DNA from: Lysobacter gummosus
Lineage (GTDB): Bacteria; Pseudomonadota; Gammaproteobacteria; Xanthomonadales; Xanthomonadaceae
DNA: 64,000 nt
Reading direction: 5' to 3'
Assembly (NCBI RefSeq): GCF_001442805.1
Contig: NZ_CP011131.1
Span: 62,001-126,000, forward strand
Both the position numbers and the translations under genes were made by a program. Below are positions 16,143-23,240 of the stretch, one piece after another; position 1 is the stretch's first letter; the number at the start of each line of letters is the position of its first letter. Below the pieces are notes generated by a model, which was not told the DNA's origin, searched no databases, and saw only the letters and a program-made list of their open reading frames with translations.

Positions 16143-17714
16143 ATGTCCCCGACCGTTGCCCTGATCGCCATTTTGTCCGCGCTGTTGATCGGCGCCGCGC
16201 TCGCCTGGCTGCTCGCGCGCGCCGGCGCGGCGCGCGCACTGGAGGCCGCGCGCAACGAACTGGGCGCGCAGTTGAACGCGGCCAACGCCGAACGCGCGCA
16301 GTTGCTGGAGCGCAGCGCGCGCATTCCCGAACTGCAGAGCCGGCTCGACGAACTTGAAGCCGCGCGCAACCAGCTGCAGCGCGACAGCGGCATGCTGCGC
16401 GAAACCATCGGCCGCACCGGCGCGGAGCTCGACAAGGAACAGCAGGCGCTGCAACGCCTGCGCCTGGAGTTCGAACAGCTGGAGCGCGAGCGCGACGCGG
16501 CCGCGGCCGAACTGAGCCGGCGCACGGTCGATGTGGGCCGCCTCAACACCCAGCTCGACGCCGAACGCAGTCAGGCGCAGGAGAAGATCGCCCAGCTCAA
16601 GGACGTGCGCGACGAGTTGAGCAACCAGTTCAAGAACCTCGCCAACGAAATCCTGGAAGAGAAGAGCAAGCGCTTCACCGAGCAGAATCGCAGCCACCTG
16701 GGCCTGCTGCTCGATCCGCTGCAGCAAAAGCTCGCCGAGTTCCAGGCCAAGGTCGAGACCGTCTACGACAACGAAACCCGCGACCGCACCGCGCTCGGCG
16801 AACAGGTGCGGCAGTTGATGGCGCTCAATCAGTCGCTGAGCGAAGACGCGAAGAACCTCACCACCGCGCTCAAGGGGTCGAGCAAGGCGCAGGGTGCGTG
16901 GGGCGAGTTGATCCTGGAGCGTGTGCTGGAATCGGCCGGCCTGCGCAAGGGCGAGGAATACGACGTCCAGGAAAGCCATGGCACCGAAGACGGCGAGCGC
17001 CGCCCGGACGTCACCGTGCATCTGCCCGAAGACCGGCATCTGGTGATCGACTCCAAGGTCTCGCTGACCGCGTACGAAGAATTCACCAGCGCCGAGGACG
17101 ACGACTTGCGCGCGCGCGCGCTCAAGCGCCATCTCGAATCGGTGCGCCAGCACATGCGCGGGCTGTCGGAGAAGCGTTATCAGGACTTGTACGGCCTGCG
17201 TTCGCTGGACTTCGTGCTGATGTTCGTGCCGGTCGAACCGGCCTTCATGCTGGCGGTGACGCACGACCGCAACCTGTTCATGGACGGCTGGCAACGCAAC
17301 GTGCTGGTGGTGAGCCCGTCCACGCTGCTGTTCGTGCTGCGCACCGTCGCCCATTTGTGGCGGCAGGAAGCGCAGAACCGCAACGCGCAGGAAATCGCCA
17401 AGCGCGGCGCGCAGTTGTACGACCGCTTGTGTTCGTTCGTGGCCGATCTGGAAAAAGTCGGCGACCGCATCGGCCAGGCGAAAGACAGCTTCGACGCCGC
17501 CCGCGACAAACTCAGCCGCAACAAGGGCAGCGTGATCCGCCAGGCGGAGATGCTGCGCGACATGGGGGTGAAGCCGAACCGCGCGTTGCCGGCGAAGTTG
17601 GTGGAGTTGTCGGGGGATGACGACAGTGCCGTGGATATCGGCGAAGACGCACCGCAGCCGATCGAAGGAGCCGCAGGTTTACCCGATCCGCAGATAGATG
17701 AGTCGAAAGATTGA
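16143..17714 (+). CDS. rmuC: DNA recombination protein RmuC
   Basis: A 523-residue protein: an N-terminal transmembrane anchor (residues 4-24, VALIAILSALLIGAALAWLL), a long coiled coil (about 30-150, Ala/Glu/Arg heptads), and the RmuC domain with GAWGELILERVLESAGLRKG, DGERRPDVTVHLPEDRHLVI and DSKVSLTAYEEF. RmuC proteins limit inversions at short inverted repeats and have a PD-(D/E)XK-like nuclease core. An acidic tail ends the protein. Interesting beside a chromosome rich in inverted repeats, though that is not evidence of a link. Confidence 0.93.
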   Translation: MSPTVALIAILSALLIGAALAWLLARAGAARALEAARNELGAQLNAANAERAQLLERSARIPELQSRLDELEAARNQLQRDSGMLRETIGRTGAELDKEQQALQRLRLEFEQLERERDAAAAELSRRTVDVGRLNTQLDAERSQAQEKIAQLKDVRDELSNQFKNLANEILEEKSKRFTEQNRSHLGLLLDPLQQKLAEFQAKVETVYDNETRDRTALGEQVRQLMALNQSLSEDAKNLTTALKGSSKAQGAWGELILERVLESAGLRKGEEYDVQESHGTEDGERRPDVTVHLPEDRHLVIDSKVSLTAYEEFTSAEDDDLRARALKRHLESVRQHMRGLSEKRYQDLYGLRSLDFVLMFVPVEPAFMLAVTHDRNLFMDGWQRNVLVVSPSTLLFVLRTVAHLWRQEAQNRNAQEIAKRGAQLYDRLCSFVADLEKVGDRIGQAKDSFDAARDKLSRNKGSVIRQAEMLRDMGVKPNRALPAKLVELSGDDDSAVDIGEDAPQPIEGAAGLPDPQIDESKD

Positions 17715-17736
17715 AGCCGAACAGACTCGTTCTATT

Positions 17737-18102
17737 TCATCGAGCCGAGCAACGCTGGCCCTGAGATACATAGCCCTTGGACTGGCCAAACGCATCGCTG
17801 AACTGGATCGAGTCGCGCACAACCGCCCCTGCGCAAATGAATAAGACCAGCGAAATCGGGGCCAGGTAACGCAGCTCCGTCAGCGTCGGTGCGAAAGACA
17901 GTACGCGCGGCGCAAGCAACAGTGCGACAGCGAAAATCTGCATGGCGCCCCCAAATGCGACCAGCGACCAATTCACCGCTGGACTGAATTCGCAGCGGGA
18001 ATGGTAGAGCCAGCTGTCTATGGCGATGGCGGCCAGTACCAAAGCGAAAGGCCCCATCTTAAAGACGGGGCCTATCATTTTCCGGGCGATCGCATCGTTC
18101 AT
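17737..18102 (-). CDS. Small membrane protein, unknown function
   Basis: A 121-residue protein from MNDAIARKMIGPVFKMGPFA with three hydrophobic segments (about residues 17-35, 42-62 and 72-93) and a short soluble end. A start at 18147 would overlap the mlaA-like gene by 20 bases, so the internal ATG is preferred. Base composition is visibly less GC-rich than the genes around it, as for acquired or poorly optimised genes. Family not recognised. It follows the mla operon on the same strand, 25 bases on, and could be read through. Confidence 0.6.
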   Translation of the reverse strand: MNDAIARKMIGPVFKMGPFALVLAAIAIDSWLYHSRCEFSPAVNWSLVAFGGAMQIFAVALLLAPRVLSFAPTLTELRYLAPISLVLFICAGAVVRDSIQFSDAFGQSKGYVSQGQRCSAR

Positions 18103-18127
18103 TGATGTCGCCAAACGTGCTGCGTAA

Positions 18128-19384
18128 TCAACGCACGCCAGTACCATCCGTAGGCATTATCGGCATCGCATCGGCCGGGACGCTCGGGTTGCTGTCGTCC
18201 TGCAGATAGTCCGGCAACTGGGTGTCGCCGTTCTTTTCCATGCGGTCGCCGAAGATCTGGTAATCGCGGCGCTGCGTCCACGAATCGCGGACCAGGGCGT
18301 ATTCGTCCTCGGCGCCGTCGCGCAGGCTGTCCAGCGGCAGCAACTGCGCGCGCACGTCCACCAGCTGCAAGCCCTGCAGCGGGATGCGGATGCGGTCGCG
18401 TTCGATCTGGCGCAGCGGGCTCAGCGGGGCGTCGCCGACCATGCCGAAGGTGTCGCGCACGGTGCGCGGACCGAAGAACGGCAGCTCGACGTAGCGCGAA
18501 CGCTTCCAGCCCCACACGCCCAGGGTCTGGCCGAAGTCTTCGCTGCGGTTGGGCAGCTTGGCCGCGGTGGCCGGGTCGAAGATGCCGCCGATGCCCAGCG
18601 TGCTGTTGAGGGCGAAACGGCCCAGCGACTGCGCCGCCTGCTTGGGCTTGCCCTGCAGCAGCGCGTTGAGGATCGACACCGGCTGGCCGAGGTTGTTGAA
18701 GAAGTTGCTCACGCCCAGGCGGATCGGACGCGGCACCACCTTGGAGTAGGCGCGCGCCAGCGGCCGCGCCACGGCGCGATCCACCGCCATGTTGAAGCGG
18801 TGCATCTTGCGGTTGTACTTCTCCCACGGATCGTAGGCGCCGGGCACGTTGGCCGGCGCCGGCAGGGTGGGATCGGCGACCGGGTCGTAGGCCGACACGC
18901 CGTAGATGTCGTCGAAATCGCGTTCGGCGTCGGTGCGCGGGTCGCTCGGATCGGCCGAGGCGCCGGCCGGTGGCGCCTTCGACGGATCGATCTGGGCCAG
19001 GGCGTAGTCCAGCGACATCGGATCCAGGTCGATGCTGCGGCTCGCCAGCGCGTCGGCGGCAACGGCCGGTTCGACGGTCGCTTCGGCGGCGGCTTCGTTC
19101 GCGTTGGTCGTGTCCGGGCTCACCCCGGCCGCCGACAGCGCGATCGCCGAATCGGTCTGCACCGCGACCGTAGCGTCCGCTTGCGCGGGCATCGGTTGCG
19201 GATCGGCCGCGGCCTGGCCCGGCTGCGATTCGATCGCCGCCGGTTCAAGCGTCAGCGCCTCGGCGGCGGAGGATTCGGGCAGGGCAGCCACGGAGGCCGG
19301 CGCCGCGTCTTGCGCGAGAGCCGGAACGGAACGCAGCGCGGCCAAAGCCAGGGCCAGCGCTAAAGGGAGTGCGTGGGGGCGCAT
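18128..19384 (-). CDS. mlaA: MlaA/VacJ family protein with unusual N-terminal region
   Basis: A 418-residue protein, long for MlaA (about 250). The MlaA domain starts near residue 185: DPWEKYNRKMHRFNMAVDRA, then SNFFNNLGQPVSILNALLQG, RFALNSTLGIGGIFDPA and GVWGWKRSRYVELPFFGPRT. MlaA is an outer-membrane channel that removes surface phospholipids and passes them to MlaC. Normal MlaA is a lipoprotein; here the signal peptide (ALRSVPALAQ) has no lipobox cysteine, and a 150-residue Ala/Asp/Pro-rich linker comes before the domain. The gene ends the mla cluster, 101 bases after mlaB. Confidence 0.9.
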   Translation of the reverse strand: MRPHALPLALALALAALRSVPALAQDAAPASVAALPESSAAEALTLEPAAIESQPGQAAADPQPMPAQADATVAVQTDSAIALSAAGVSPDTTNANEAAAEATVEPAVAADALASRSIDLDPMSLDYALAQIDPSKAPPAGASADPSDPRTDAERDFDDIYGVSAYDPVADPTLPAPANVPGAYDPWEKYNRKMHRFNMAVDRAVARPLARAYSKVVPRPIRLGVSNFFNNLGQPVSILNALLQGKPKQAAQSLGRFALNSTLGIGGIFDPATAAKLPNRSEDFGQTLGVWGWKRSRYVELPFFGPRTVRDTFGMVGDAPLSPLRQIERDRIRIPLQGLQLVDVRAQLLPLDSLRDGAEDEYALVRDSWTQRRDYQIFGDRMEKNGDTQLPDYLQDDSNPSVPADAMPIMPTDGTGVR

Positions 19385-19485
19385 GGTTGCAGTCTAGTCT
19401 TCCAGGACAACGGTGGGGGCGGCCAGGCCTCGTCAGGAGGGCGTCGGCGACCGCAACAATGGGTTAATGCGACGCAGGTCGTGGG

Positions 19486-19767
19486 TCAGTGACCGAAACC
19501 GAGCGAGGCATCGAGCCGGTACGCCGCGCGCAACTCGGCCAGGCCGGCGGGTTCGCCGACCACGGCCACGTCGGGCGCCTGCGCGGCCAGTTCGGCCAGC
19601 AGCGCCAGCCCGGCGCTATCGACCGAGCTGACCTGGGTCAGGTCGAAACGGCGCGCGCCCGCGGCCAGCGCGCGCGCCTGCGGCCACAACGCGGCGGCCG
19701 CGGCACGGTCGAGGGGGCCGGCGAACACCAGCGCCTCGCCGTCCTTGCGAACGCTCGCCGCGCTCAT
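19486..19767 (-). CDS. mlaB: STAS-domain protein MlaB
   Basis: A 93-residue single STAS domain with LVFAGPLDRAAAAALWPQAR and DLTQVSSVDSAGLALLAELA, the latter carrying the conserved DSAG-L motif. MlaB binds the MlaF ATPase and regulates the MlaFEDB phospholipid transporter at the inner membrane. The gene sits one base after the mlaC stop (TGAGATG), matching its usual place in the operon. STAS proteins diverge quickly; context makes the call. Confidence 0.88.
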   Translation of the reverse strand: MSAASVRKDGEALVFAGPLDRAAAAALWPQARALAAGARRFDLTQVSSVDSAGLALLAELAAQAPDVAVVGEPAGLAELRAAYRLDASLGFGH

Positions 19768-19768
19768 C

Positions 19769-20431
19769 TCAGTTGCTGCTCGCCTGGGCCTGCAGCTTGC
19801 CGGCCTTGATGTCGGCGGCGACCTGGCTGATCGACTTCTGACTGAGCGGGGTGTCGAACTGATTGCGGAAGGTCTGCACGAAGCTGACGCCTTCCACCAT
19901 CACGTCGAACACCTTCCACTGCGCGCCGTTCTTGCGCAGCAGGTAGTCCACCGGAATCGGCTCGCCGCCCTGGCGCAGGAACTCGCTGGAGACCTTGACG
20001 ATGGCGCCGCCGCGCAGCGGGGTCTCGGACTTGATCCGGACCTGCAGGCGGGTGTTGAAGTCGAGCAGGGCCGAGCCGTAGCGCTGCATCAGGCTGCCGG
20101 TCAGGGCGTCGGCGAACTGGTTCACCTCGGCGTCGGACGCGCCGCGGCCGTGGGTGCCCAGAACCAGGCGTGCGGCGTAGTCGCGGTCGAAGACCGTGTT
20201 GAATTCGGTGGTGATGAACTGGCTCAGCGCGGCGCGGTTCTTGCTGAACTCGGCGCGGCGCGACTCCAGGGTGGACAGGATGCGGGTGCTGTTGGCCAGC
20301 ACCATCGCGCTGGGCGAACCGGCGGCGGGCGCGGCCTGGCCCGGGGCCGCGGTGGCCTGGGCGAAAGCGAGGGAGGGCGCGCCGGCGATCAGAGCCGAGG
20401 CGAGGACGGTGGCGATCAGGATGCGCTTCAT
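19769..20431 (-). CDS. mlaC: Periplasmic phospholipid-binding protein MlaC
   Basis: A 220-residue protein with a signal peptide (MKRILIATVLASALIAGAPS, cleaved near AFAQ) and the MlaC/Tol-toluene tolerance Ttg2D-like domain: QFITTEFNTVFDRDYAARLV, FADALTGSLMQRYGSALLDF and VFDVMVEGVSFVQTFRNQFD. MlaC shuttles phospholipid across the periplasm between outer-membrane MlaA and inner-membrane MlaFEDB. The start overlaps the stop of mlaD by ATGA. Confidence 0.93.
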   Translation of the reverse strand: MKRILIATVLASALIAGAPSLAFAQATAAPGQAAPAAGSPSAMVLANSTRILSTLESRRAEFSKNRAALSQFITTEFNTVFDRDYAARLVLGTHGRGASDAEVNQFADALTGSLMQRYGSALLDFNTRLQVRIKSETPLRGGAIVKVSSEFLRQGGEPIPVDYLLRKNGAQWKVFDVMVEGVSFVQTFRNQFDTPLSQKSISQVAADIKAGKLQAQASSN

Positions 20432-20991
20432 TTCTTGCTCTCGTCGGAGGGGGCGGCTTCGCCCTTGAGGTAGTCGGGAACGTCGGCGTCGGCCGGCTTG
20501 GCTGCGGCCGCGCCGCCGCCATTGCCGCCTTGTGCGCCGCCGCCGCTGAACATGTACTTGCCGACCAGCTGGATCAGATCGACGGCCGGCTGGGTCAGGA
20601 AGATCTCGTCGCCGGGCTTGAGGTTTTCCGGGTCGCCGCCCGGGGACAGGCCGACATAGCTTTCGCCGAGCAGGCCGCTGGTGAGGATCCCGGCCGAGGT
20701 GTCAGCGGACAGGGTGTAGCGCTTGTTGATGGCCAGGGTCACCACCGACTTGTACTTGACCGGGTCCAGCGAGATGTCGGCCACCTGGCCCACGGTCACG
20801 CCACCGATCTTGACCGGCGCGTTCGGGCGCAACGGGCCGATCGTGCTGAATTTGGCGATGATGTTGTAGCTATCGCCGCCGAAACCGAACTTGCCGTTGG
20901 TGGAGGCGATGGCCAACACCAGCAGCGAAGCCAGGGCGAGCAGCAGGAACGCGCCTACGGCGAATTCGATGCGGGGACTGCGGACGGACAT
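20428..20991 (-). CDS. mlaD: MCE-domain protein MlaD
   Basis: A 187-residue protein: a single transmembrane anchor (residues 11-30, VGAFLLLALASLLVLAIAS), then one MCE domain (YNIIAKFSTIGPLRPNAPVK, IGGVTVGQVADISLDP, LTSGLLGESYVGLSPGG) and a Gly/Ala-rich tail. MlaD hexamers form the lipid pore above the MlaE permease. Length is normal. It is separated from mlaE by 268 bases containing palindromic repeats, unusual inside this operon. Confidence 0.93.
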   Translation of the reverse strand: MSVRSPRIEFAVGAFLLLALASLLVLAIASTNGKFGFGGDSYNIIAKFSTIGPLRPNAPVKIGGVTVGQVADISLDPVKYKSVVTLAINKRYTLSADTSAGILTSGLLGESYVGLSPGGDPENLKPGDEIFLTQPAVDLIQLVGKYMFSGGGAQGGNGGGAAAAKPADADVPDYLKGEAAPSDESKK

Positions 20992-21097
20992 GGCATCACC
21001 TTGGGGATAAAGCCCGCGCGGATCAACGCGGCTGTGGAAACGGTATGTCTGGAACGGTGTGGGTATTGCGAAAGGGTCCGGGCCGCGGAGGCCTTGG

Positions 21098-21250
21098 AGC
21101 CCCTCTCCCGCCTGGCGGGAGAGGGGTTGGGGTGAGGGCGCGCGATTTCCGCGCTGCAACCTCACCCGGGCCCTCATCCGCCCTGTCGGGCACCTTCTCC
21201 CGCTCGCGGGAGAAGGGAAAACAAAGCACCCCTCCCGCAAGCGGGAGAAG
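21098..21250. repeat. Cluster of CTCTCCCGC/GCGGGAG palindromes inside the mla operon
   Basis: Three hairpins of the CTCTCCCGC family: CCCTCTCCCGCC-TG-GCGGGAGAGGG at 21100-21124, a TTCTCCCGCTCGCGGGAGAA copy near 21195-21215, and CCTCCCGCAAGCGGGAG near 21231-21247, joined by TTGGGGTGAGGG and GGGCCCTCATCCGCCCTGTC segments. They fill the gap between mlaE and mlaD. Confidence 0.85.
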
Positions 21251-21259
21251 GAAAACGGC

Positions 21260-22009
21260 TTACTTGAACAGCAGCGCCGACATCACGAAGTTGAACATCA
21301 GCACCAGCAGCGAAGCATTGACCACCGCGCGCGTGGTCGCCACCGAAGTGCCTTCGATGGTCGGCTCGGCGTGGTAACCCACATACGCCGCCACCAGCGC
21401 CGCGGTCGCGCCGAATACCGCCGACTTCACGAACGCCATCAGGAAGTCGTCATAGAAATCGACGCTGTCCTTGAGCACCTGCCAGAACGTGCCGGCCTCG
21501 ATGCCGATCACGTGCACCGACTCGAAGTAGCTGGCGGTGATAGCCAGGCTGCAGAAGAACCCGGTCAGCAGCGGCACGCACAGCACCGCCGCCCAGAACC
21601 GCGGCGCCACCGCCTTGCCGATCGGGTCGATCGCCATCAGGCCGAGCGCGGTGATCTGGTCGGTCGCGCGCATCAGGCCCAGTTCGGCCGCGATCGAGCT
21701 GCCGGCGCGGCCGATGAACAGCAGCGCGGTCAGCACCGGCCCCAGTTCGCGGTACAGGCCCAGGCCCAGCATCGCGCTGACCTGATTGGCCGCGCCGTAG
21801 GTGTCGAGCGCGCGATAGCCCAGCAACGTCACGGAAAGGCCGACGAACGCGCCGCCAACAGCGATGATCGGCAGCGAACGTGCGCCGATCTTGTAGATTT
21901 CGCGGATCAGCTCGCGGAAGAAGTCCGCGGTCGGTTTGGACGCGCGCAGCACCGACAGCGAGAACAGGCCGGCACGGCCCAGCGAGCGGGTGGCCTCGAT
22001 CAAGGGCAT
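21260..22009 (-). CDS. mlaE: ABC transporter permease MlaE
   Basis: A 249-residue inner-membrane permease with five to six hydrophobic segments and the MlaE signature: FVGLSVTLLGYRALDTYGAA, ELGPVLTALLFIGRAGSSIA, AELGLMRATDQITALGLMAI and FPRW-like APRFWAAVLCVPLLT. It is the transmembrane core for retrograde phospholipid transport. Starts on the stop of mlaF (TGATG). Normal length. Confidence 0.95.
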   Translation of the reverse strand: MPLIEATRSLGRAGLFSLSVLRASKPTADFFRELIREIYKIGARSLPIIAVGGAFVGLSVTLLGYRALDTYGAANQVSAMLGLGLYRELGPVLTALLFIGRAGSSIAAELGLMRATDQITALGLMAIDPIGKAVAPRFWAAVLCVPLLTGFFCSLAITASYFESVHVIGIEAGTFWQVLKDSVDFYDDFLMAFVKSAVFGATAALVAAYVGYHAEPTIEGTSVATTRAVVNASLLVLMFNFVMSALLFK

Positions 22010-22797
22010 CAAGCAGCCTCCGAAGTGCGCGGCGCGGCATCGAAGCCGATCGGGCCGTCGGGCTCGCCGCGCAGGAATTGGCGGACCAGCGGGTCGGTGC
22101 TGTGTTCCAGCTCGGCCGGCGTGCCCGAGAACACGATGCCGCCGTTGGCGATGACGATGGCGTGGTCGGCCACCGGCAGGGTTTCGTGGACGTGGTGGGT
22201 GACCACGATGCTGGTCAGGCCCAGGGTGTCGTTGAGGCGGCGGACCAGGCTCATGACCACGCCGGAGGCGATCGGGTCCAGGCCGGTCAGCGGTTCGTCG
22301 TAGATCATCAGCGGCGGGTCCAGCGCCAGCGCACGCGCCAGGGCGACGCGGCGGGCCATGCCGCCGGACAGCTCGCGCGGGTAGGCGTCGGCGGCGGCCT
22401 GCAGGCCGACCGCGTGCAGCTTCATCAGCACCAAGCGGCGGATCAGCGCATTGGGCAGTCGGGTGTGGGCGCGCAGCGGCAGCGCCACGTTCTCGGCGGC
22501 GGTGAGGTCGGTCAGCAGGCCGTTGCCTTGCAGCAGCACGCCGATACCCTTGCGCAGTTCGAGCAGGTCGCGCTGGTTCTGCGGCACCTGCTGGCCGAAC
22601 ACCTCGACCTTGCCCGCGGCCGGCGCGAGCTCGCCGGTCAGCGCCGACAGCAGCGTGGACTTGCCGCTGCCCGACGGCCCCAGCACCGCGACGATGCTGC
22701 CGCTGGGCACCGACAGATTGATTCCGCGCAGCACGCTGCGGCCGCCGCGATCCAGGCGCAGGTCGGTCAGGCGGACGATGGGCGATGACGTCGTCAT
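22009..22797 (-). CDS. mlaF: ABC transporter ATP-binding protein MlaF
   Basis: A 262-residue ATPase: Walker A GPSGSGKST at residues 40-48, Q-loop VLLQGNGLL, signature ELSGGMARRVALARAL, Walker B LMIYDEPLTGLDP and the H-switch VVTHHVHE. It powers MlaE/MlaD. The ATG at 22797 is preferred over a TTG four codons upstream. It is the first gene of the leftward mla operon F-E-D-C-B-A. MlaF of E. coli is about 270 residues. Confidence 0.94.
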   Translation of the reverse strand: MTTSSPIVRLTDLRLDRGGRSVLRGINLSVPSGSIVAVLGPSGSGKSTLLSALTGELAPAAGKVEVFGQQVPQNQRDLLELRKGIGVLLQGNGLLTDLTAAENVALPLRAHTRLPNALIRRLVLMKLHAVGLQAAADAYPRELSGGMARRVALARALALDPPLMIYDEPLTGLDPIASGVVMSLVRRLNDTLGLTSIVVTHHVHETLPVADHAIVIANGGIVFSGTPAELEHSTDPLVRQFLRGEPDGPIGFDAAPRTSEAA

Positions 22798-23240
22798 GCG
22801 GAAAGACAATCCGGTGCGGGCGGGGCGAAGCGGGTGCGTCTACAAAACGGCGCAGCTTGGCCCAGCGAGGCTGAACGGGGTTGGAGCGTGGCGCCATTGT
22901 CGCAGCTTAGCGGTCTGCGCCCGGAGATGGGTCGGTCGGAGGGTCGGCGCAGTGTGTGAGGTGGAAGCGTGACGGGGGTGGATTAAAACGGTTTTAAGCG
23001 GTTGGTTGATTGTCGCCAAGAGCAAATCCCCCCTGGCCCCCCTTTTTCAAAGGGGGGAACGCTTCGATGGGGTGCGTGGTGTTTGACAGCGACGCAGGCT
23101 CGCACTCGACGAAGCGACGATCGCTCCGTTACCACGTCCTCTCAGGACGAATTCCCCCCTTTGAAAAAGGGGGGCAGGGGGGATTTGCTCCTGACCCCCA
23201 AACACAAACGCCACATCCCGCTCCTGCGCCCGGAGCCCCC
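22798..23240. other. Divergent intergenic region mlaF-recC
   Basis: About 440 bases. The left part presumably holds the mlaF promoter; the AT-rich stretch GATTAAAACGGTTTTAAGCG near 22981 has an AAAACG/CGGTTTT-like palindrome (AAAACGGTTTT). The right half is the repeat pair. No gene: the open frame from 23010 into recC translates the repeat and is not a real N-terminus. Confidence 0.6.
23023..23188. repeat. Mirrored pair of C-rich hairpin repeats upstream of recC
   Basis: Forward copy at 23023-23058 starts CAAATCCCCCCTGG and continues to the hairpin CCCCCTTTTTCAAAGGGGG; the reverse copy is at 23149-23188 and ends GGGGGGATTTGC. Their hairpin ends face each other across about 90 unrelated bases. 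The same element occurs in pairs at three other places in this window. Confidence 0.9.

Noticed and set aside
23010..23240. Extended RecC N-terminus
   Set aside because: It translates the C-rich repeat pair; a Shine-Dalgarno and family-like start occur at 23241/23259.
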